The notes under the pieces are model-generated. The model made no database searches, was not told the origin of the DNA, and worked only from the letters and a program-made list of their open reading frames with translations. Shown piece after piece: positions 33,800 to 37,535 of a stretch of DNA of 37,535 bases. A program made the position numbers and the translations under genes. The number at the start of each line of letters is the position of its first letter. Position 1 is the stretch's first letter. The DNA is from Chloroflexota bacterium. GTDB taxonomy: Bacteria > Chloroflexota > UBA11872 > VXOZ01. The stretch is from the NCBI GenBank assembly GCA_012270555.1, contig JAAXIC010000020.1, positions 1 to 37,535 on the forward strand, read 5' to 3'.

Positions 33800-35308
33800 T
33801 CAGTTTGCCGCCTCTTCCTCGAAGATGTCTGGAATGCTCTCTCCAAAGCGCTGCGCTTCGTCGTCGTAGGTGGCAAAGGGGTTTGGCATTTCCAGCACCC
33901 GGCCGTGCACGGCGATGGCTTTCCAGTCCAGCACGTAGGGTATGACATCCCAGCTACCGTTAGCGGCCACGTCCTGCCAGTCGTCCACGTAGTCATAGGC
34001 CAGAAAGAAGTAGCGGCGGTCCCACATGAGGTTTTCCAGATTTAATCGCAGGTCTTGCCAGGGGATAGCCGTATCCGCGCCGGCGGCGGCAAGGGCGCGG
34101 AGCACCTGGCTGCGTCCGTGGGCACGGGTGTCGGGCGGCGCTTGCGTCGCGGCGGTGAAAACGGTGTCGCTATCCGCCCAGTAGAGGTTGCGGTGCCGCT
34201 TGGCCAGTACGTCGAAGAGACTGATCGACGGATCTATTTGGTGATAGGAGAGATCGAGCTTTATCAAGTCCGGGTCGGTCCACGCCGTGCCGGTGCCGGC
34301 GTAACGCTTGATTTGCTCATGCTTGGTCACCCAATCCAAGTAGCCGTCCAGCCGCGCCGGATCGCTCTCCAGTTGCTCCAGCACCCATTCCCAGTTTTCC
34401 AGAGTCCATTCCGTATCCGCGTCACGCCCGCTAAAGCGGCGCTCGGCTTCACGAAGGTAGCGGCGCTGCACCTCAATCGCGGGAATATACTCGTCGGTCT
34501 CTGTGCCTACCGTCCATCTGCCGCCGGTGGTTGCCGCAATGCGGCGTAAGTCCCGTACCGGATCGGCGAGCACAAGCTGCGGGCTCCAGCCCTGCTCCAG
34601 CAACTGGGCAACCAGGGCGGTCGTGCCGATCTTGAGTGCCGTCGTGTACTCCGAGCGATTGACGTCGCCGACAATCACGTGCAGACGGCGGTACTGCCGC
34701 TCCGCCAGCGGCTCGTCCCGCAAATTGATGATGGGCCGGCCCCCAAAGCGCACCCGGTGACTCACGTCTATGGTTACAAACTGCGCACGCTGTGAGAGCG
34801 CGAAAGCGGCCGGGGTGTCGTCGCCGCGCGGGAGCAGACAGCCTGCTCCCGTGTAAATCTGGCGAGTTACGAGAAAGGGCAGCATACCGTCCACCAGACC
34901 GCTGTCGTAGGGACTCTGCCGGATGCAGTAGTTCTCGTGATAGCCGAAGGTGTGGCCGAAATAGTCGGTATTATTCTTAACGAAATAGGCTTGCGACTCT
35001 AGCTCGGCGTCCCGCACGGCCTGGTTGACGATGGTTTCACCGGCGCGCTCGTGGGCGACGATGTCCGTGAGCGTGCGGCACTCGGCGGTGGCATGCTCCA
35101 GGTGGCCGAGGTCCAAGTACATGCGCCCGCCGTTGAAGAGAAAACCGCCGTTCCCCGGCACCTCGCCCCATTCGCGCGGCGGCGGGTCTATCAGCCCGTG
35201 CCGGCACCCGCGAAAGATGGCGTCCTTCACCAGCAGCGCCGCCCGCACGGGCTGCACATCGCCCACGCAACCGTATTCGATTTCCGTGCCGAACAGTGCG
35301 TCTTCCAT
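33800..35308 (-). CDS. pafA: Pup--protein ligase PafA-type
   Basis: PafA uses ATP to activate the C-terminal Glu of Pup and join it to lysines of target proteins. The 502-residue protein carries the nucleotide-binding FGTEIEYG at 6-13, the catalytic Asp66 in NGGRMYLDLG, KNNTDYFGHTFGYHENY, and NLRDEPLAERQYRRLHVIVGD. It lacks the Dop loop, so I assign it as the ligase. Deviations: HPEYAT, strongly conserved in the family, reads HLEHAT here, and there is a C-terminal extension of about 50 residues (about 450-502) compared with the 452-residue Mycobacterium tuberculosis PafA. The ATG at 35308 has only a weak ribosome-binding site. pup ends 310 bases upstream. Confidence 0.9.
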   Translation of the reverse strand: MEDALFGTEIEYGCVGDVQPVRAALLVKDAIFRGCRHGLIDPPPREWGEVPGNGGFLFNGGRMYLDLGHLEHATAECRTLTDIVAHERAGETIVNQAVRDAELESQAYFVKNNTDYFGHTFGYHENYCIRQSPYDSGLVDGMLPFLVTRQIYTGAGCLLPRGDDTPAAFALSQRAQFVTIDVSHRVRFGGRPIINLRDEPLAERQYRRLHVIVGDVNRSEYTTALKIGTTALVAQLLEQGWSPQLVLADPVRDLRRIAATTGGRWTVGTETDEYIPAIEVQRRYLREAERRFSGRDADTEWTLENWEWVLEQLESDPARLDGYLDWVTKHEQIKRYAGTGTAWTDPDLIKLDLSYHQIDPSISLFDVLAKRHRNLYWADSDTVFTAATQAPPDTRAHGRSQVLRALAAAGADTAIPWQDLRLNLENLMWDRRYFFLAYDYVDDWQDVAANGSWDVIPYVLDWKAIAVHGRVLEMPNPFATYDDEAQRFGESIPDIFEEEAAN

Positions 35309-35618
35309 ACCGCATTTCCAAAAGGATGGTGATAGTCTGCACCAACGAGGCGCTGAGAGATCGGAGGCTACATCAGAGGTAGTGACAGTCCCGGCACTCT
35401 TATTCTAAGGGACGTATCCTGCGTTATGCTCTAGATGATAATCGATAGCGCGCGGACCGGAATCTTGGGTACTGATCAGACATTTTTCCAAGGCCGGCGC
35501 ATCTGCCTTCATTGACCGGCTTGCAATTCCTTATTGGAGATTAGGGGAATACGCCATGCAGTGCACTGCGGGGGACTCCGCCATGTGCGTTGGTGTTGCC
35601 GGATAGCGTGTGCCTTGG
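35309..35618. other. 310-base gap between pup and pafA
   Basis: This is where Actinobacteria carry prcB and prcA. No open frame of useful length or proteasome-like motif exists on either strand. No clear promoter or palindromic repeat is visible; TAGAAT on the minus strand near 35404 is a weak -10 candidate for pafA. Confidence 0.5.
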
Positions 35619-35843
35619 CTACTCTCCGCCGGGCTGCGGCGTGGGATCGGGCACCTCGCGGATGATGCGCTTGATCTCTTCGTCGAGATCATCGGCCTCA
35701 GTCTTGTCCGGGGCCTCCGTGGGCGTCTTTGTCGGCGCTTCGGTTCCCGCCACGATCAACCGGCGAGTGCTCGGGCTGGCTTGTCTCAACGCTGCACCTG
35801 TAGAACTGTCCGTCTGTGATTTCTTCTCAGCATACCACGTCAC
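35619..35843 (-). CDS. pup: Prokaryotic ubiquitin-like protein Pup, divergent
   Basis: A 74-residue, mostly disordered and charged protein between dop and the ligase gene. It ends in Gly-Gly-Glu, the form of Pup that can be ligated without prior deamidation by Dop. A predicted helix DDLDEEIKRIIREV at 51-64 corresponds to the Pup helix (DDLLDEIDDVLEEN in M. tuberculosis). After it comes PDPTPQPGGE in place of the usual DFVRAYVQKGG(Q/E), a clear difference. Typical Pup has about 64 residues. The start is GTG overlapping the dop stop (GTGA), so translation is coupled. Weak overall similarity makes the identification rest on the C-terminus, helix and position. Confidence 0.85.
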   Translation of the reverse strand: MTWYAEKKSQTDSSTGAALRQASPSTRRLIVAGTEAPTKTPTEAPDKTEADDLDEEIKRIIREVPDPTPQPGGE

Positions 35844-37354
35844 GCGCCACCTCCTTGTTGCACTGCTTGGAAGAGTTCGTCAACGGTCTGACACGCATCG
35901 ATCAATTGTTGCTGTCTCGCCACCGTGGCCCCTGATAGTTCGGCTAGGGTGAGCGTAAAGGGCGTCCCGTTGTGCTGGAACGTAACGGAGCCCCATTCCA
36001 TCTCGGTAATATGCGGCGCGAACTTGGCGAGACAGGCGGCACGCACCGCGGCGCGCGTGCCGGTGGGCGCGGTGGTCTCGGCGCGGTCAATAGCTTCATC
36101 CGTCACGAAACGCTGCATGCGGCCGCTGCGTGCCAGCATGTGGTAGAGGCTCACCGCAGGATCCACCATGTGGTAGGCCAGATCGAGCCGCAGCACCGCC
36201 GGGTCTTCCCAGTTGACAGATTCATGGCCGCTGATCTGGGCAAAGAGCGCGAGCTTGGCTACCCAGTCCAGACGGCCGCGCAGTTTTGTTGCATTCGAGT
36301 CGAGCAGATCGAGCACGGTATCCCACTCATCCAGCACCCAATCGGTCTCCGTGTCGCGGCCGCGGTACCGTTGCGCCGCCTCCCAATACCGGCGCTGAAC
36401 GTCAACGGCGCGTATCGTGCTGCCGTCAGCCAATGTGATTGGCTGGGATAGCTTGAGGTCACGGGAGATTGTCTGCAGGGCGTGCACAGGATGCTGGAGC
36501 CGCACGACCGGCACAGCGCGGTCCTCCACCAAGTCGAGCATCAAGGCCACGGTACCGACGCGTAGGGCCGTGGCAAACTCGGAGCAGTTGGCATCGCCGA
36601 TGATAACGTGCAGGCGGCGGTACTTCTGCGGGTTGGCGTGGGGTTCGTCACGGGTGTTGAAGATTGGCCTCTGTGTCGTGGTATTGATCCCAATCTCGGT
36701 TTCAAAAAAATCCGCCCGCTGGCTGATCTGAAAGCCGCCGGTTCGGCTCGTTGCCGTCTCGTGCGCCGCTTTTCCCGCACCCGCGTAGATCTGGCGCGTG
36801 ACGAAGAAGGGGATGCAGGCCGCAACAAGGTAGTTCAAAGGCACGGCGCGGCTTACGAGAAAGTTTTCATGGCACCCGTAGCTGCGCCCGTGGTAGTCGG
36901 AGTTGTTCTTGACCAAGCGCACGTGCGTCTCGTGGCCGACGGCGGCATTACGCGCCTGTTGCGCGCGGAACACCACGCGCTCGCCGGCCTTGTCTTGGGC
37001 CACCAACTCGTGGAGCGAGAGACAGGCATCGGTGCAGTATTCGGGATGGTTGTGGTCGTTGTAGAGACGCGCGCCATTGGCAAGCACGGTGTCGGCGAGG
37101 AGTTCCTCTCTGGAAAGTTGCCTGCTCTTGGTGGTGTTGCCGCGCAGGTCGTGGGGGTCTTGGCCCAGGCGTTTAACCCGTTTGCCGCGCAGGTCGACGC
37201 GCGGGTTCTCGGCGGTATAATCCCAGCCCCGGAAGCAATCCGACAAGGGAGCGCTGCGCACGAGCATGGCGGCTTCATAGGCAAAGTCCACCTCTTGCGC
37301 GCTGTCCGCGCAGAGCATGCCATATTCGGTCTCGATTCCCACCGGGCGATTCAT
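35840..37354 (-). CDS. dop: Depupylase/deamidase Dop
   Basis: Dop removes Pup from proteins and, where needed, deamidates a C-terminal Gln of Pup. The 504-residue protein shows VGIETEYG at 5-12 (ATP/Mg site), the Dop-specific loop region with GWDYTAENPRVDLRGKRV at 43-60, the catalytic Asp100 in GARLYNDHNHPEY, KNNSDYHGRSYGCHENF and NTRDEPHANPQKYRRLHVIIGDAN. The Dop loop distinguishes it from PafA. ATG at 37354 is chosen because AGGCAGG lies seven bases upstream and the family begins just before GIETE; an upstream in-frame codon at 37417 would only add 21 residues. With a GGE Pup, depupylation is probably its main task. Confidence 0.94.
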   Translation of the reverse strand: MNRPVGIETEYGMLCADSAQEVDFAYEAAMLVRSAPLSDCFRGWDYTAENPRVDLRGKRVKRLGQDPHDLRGNTTKSRQLSREELLADTVLANGARLYNDHNHPEYCTDACLSLHELVAQDKAGERVVFRAQQARNAAVGHETHVRLVKNNSDYHGRSYGCHENFLVSRAVPLNYLVAACIPFFVTRQIYAGAGKAAHETATSRTGGFQISQRADFFETEIGINTTTQRPIFNTRDEPHANPQKYRRLHVIIGDANCSEFATALRVGTVALMLDLVEDRAVPVVRLQHPVHALQTISRDLKLSQPITLADGSTIRAVDVQRRYWEAAQRYRGRDTETDWVLDEWDTVLDLLDSNATKLRGRLDWVAKLALFAQISGHESVNWEDPAVLRLDLAYHMVDPAVSLYHMLARSGRMQRFVTDEAIDRAETTAPTGTRAAVRAACLAKFAPHITEMEWGSVTFQHNGTPFTLTLAELSGATVARQQQLIDACQTVDELFQAVQQGGGA

Positions 37355-37386
37355 GAACGTGCCTGCCTTTGCGAGTGTGGATTCTA

Positions 37387-37392
37387 GTATAG
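37387..37392 (-). promoter_or_regulatory. Possible -10 box of the dop-pup transcript
   Basis: TATACT on the minus strand lies 33 bases before the dop start. A TTGCCT upstream is about 20 bases away, too far for a good -35 box, so the assignment is tentative. Confidence 0.35.
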
Positions 37393-37484
37393 CAAGCCGC
37401 AGCGTGGGGAGAGGCAATAGCCACGGGACCGTTCTGCGTCGGGAAACCGTGCCCTACTGTGGTAAGGGCGGGGCTCTTGAATTA

Positions 37485-37522
37485 GTAGCGTGGGGGGCTG
37501 TTCTCCAATGTTGTCGCATTAA
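37485..37522 (+). repeat. Palindromic repeat, family B with CAATGTTGTCGCATTAA end
   Basis: GTAGCGTGGGGGGCTGTTCT is followed by CCAATGTTGTCGCATTAA, as in 10878-10912 and, inverted, 11079-11112. It is the last recognisable item; no Mpa/ARC coding sequence is visible in 37355-37535. Confidence 0.65.
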
Positions 37523-37535
37523 CTTTCTTGGCAAG

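Noticed and set aside
35309-35618. Hidden prcB/prcA or second Pup between pup and pafA
   Set aside because: 310 bases are too short for a proteasome subunit, and no frame ends in GGE or GGQ.
35840-37354. Glutamine synthetase or gamma-glutamyl-cysteine ligase
   Set aside because: Dop and PafA share that fold, but GARLYNDHNHPEY, the Dop loop and the adjacent Pup fit Dop specifically.

Overview
The window is about 37.5 kb of GC-rich bacterial chromosome. It carries about 34 protein genes, all of which look intact, and one tRNA. There is no rRNA, CRISPR array, integrase or recognisable transposase. My best guess for the source is an uncultivated Chloroflexota-type bacterium (moderate confidence). 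The reasons are a YidC without the large periplasmic domain seen in Proteobacteria, a ClpC (not ClpA) unfoldase, the order clpC-radA-ispD-ispF-cysE-cysS, frequent GTG starts (at least a dozen genes), several Gfo/Idh/MocA oxidoreductases, and spacers full of short palindromic repeats. I cannot exclude another deep-branching phylum.

Left part (1-13.7 kb): an accessory metabolic region. It holds two Gfo/Idh/MocA dehydrogenases, a DegT/DnrJ-type aminotransferase, a NodB-like deacetylase, a fumarylacetoacetate-hydrolase-family enzyme, a TPR lipoprotein and an O-antigen-ligase-like membrane protein. Among them are housekeeping genes: a split NAD synthetase (separate nitrilase-type and NadE genes with an ATGA overlap), rsmI and birA.

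Middle (13.9-23.3 kb): the minus-strand ribosome/membrane-insertion operon rpmH-rnpA-yidD-yidC-jag, with a clear sigma70-type promoter before rpmH. rpmH is only 45 codons. No dnaA or DnaA boxes are seen beside it. After this come a cupin, a third Gfo/Idh/MocA protein, a ReAV-type (class 3) asparaginase overlapping a membrane protein tail to tail, tRNA-Cys with a textbook promoter and terminator, an M14/AstE-like hydrolase, recR and ybaB.

Right part (23.4-33.5 kb): a plus-strand series of housekeeping genes. It contains a four-domain S1 protein, a stand-alone triple Clp_N protein that overlaps clpC, then radA, ispD, ispF, cysE and cysS.

Far right (33.8-37.4 kb, minus strand): a compact pupylation locus, dop-pup-(gap)-pafA. 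Both enzymes keep the catalytic Asp. The small protein between them ends in Gly-Gly-Glu, the ready-to-ligate form of Pup, but has a proline-rich tail in place of the usual Pup C-terminal segment. No prcB/prcA genes lie between pup and pafA, and no Mpa/ARC ATPase is visible. This locus, together with the Clp_N-only protein 8 kb away, is the most interesting biology here.

The spacers hold several families of short palindromic repeats. They include a 222-bp MITE-like unit with 30-bp terminal inverted repeats, a 41-nt tandem repeat, a degenerate array of six 20-nt hairpins, and a small palindrome that appears inserted inside two different other repeats with compensatory base changes.
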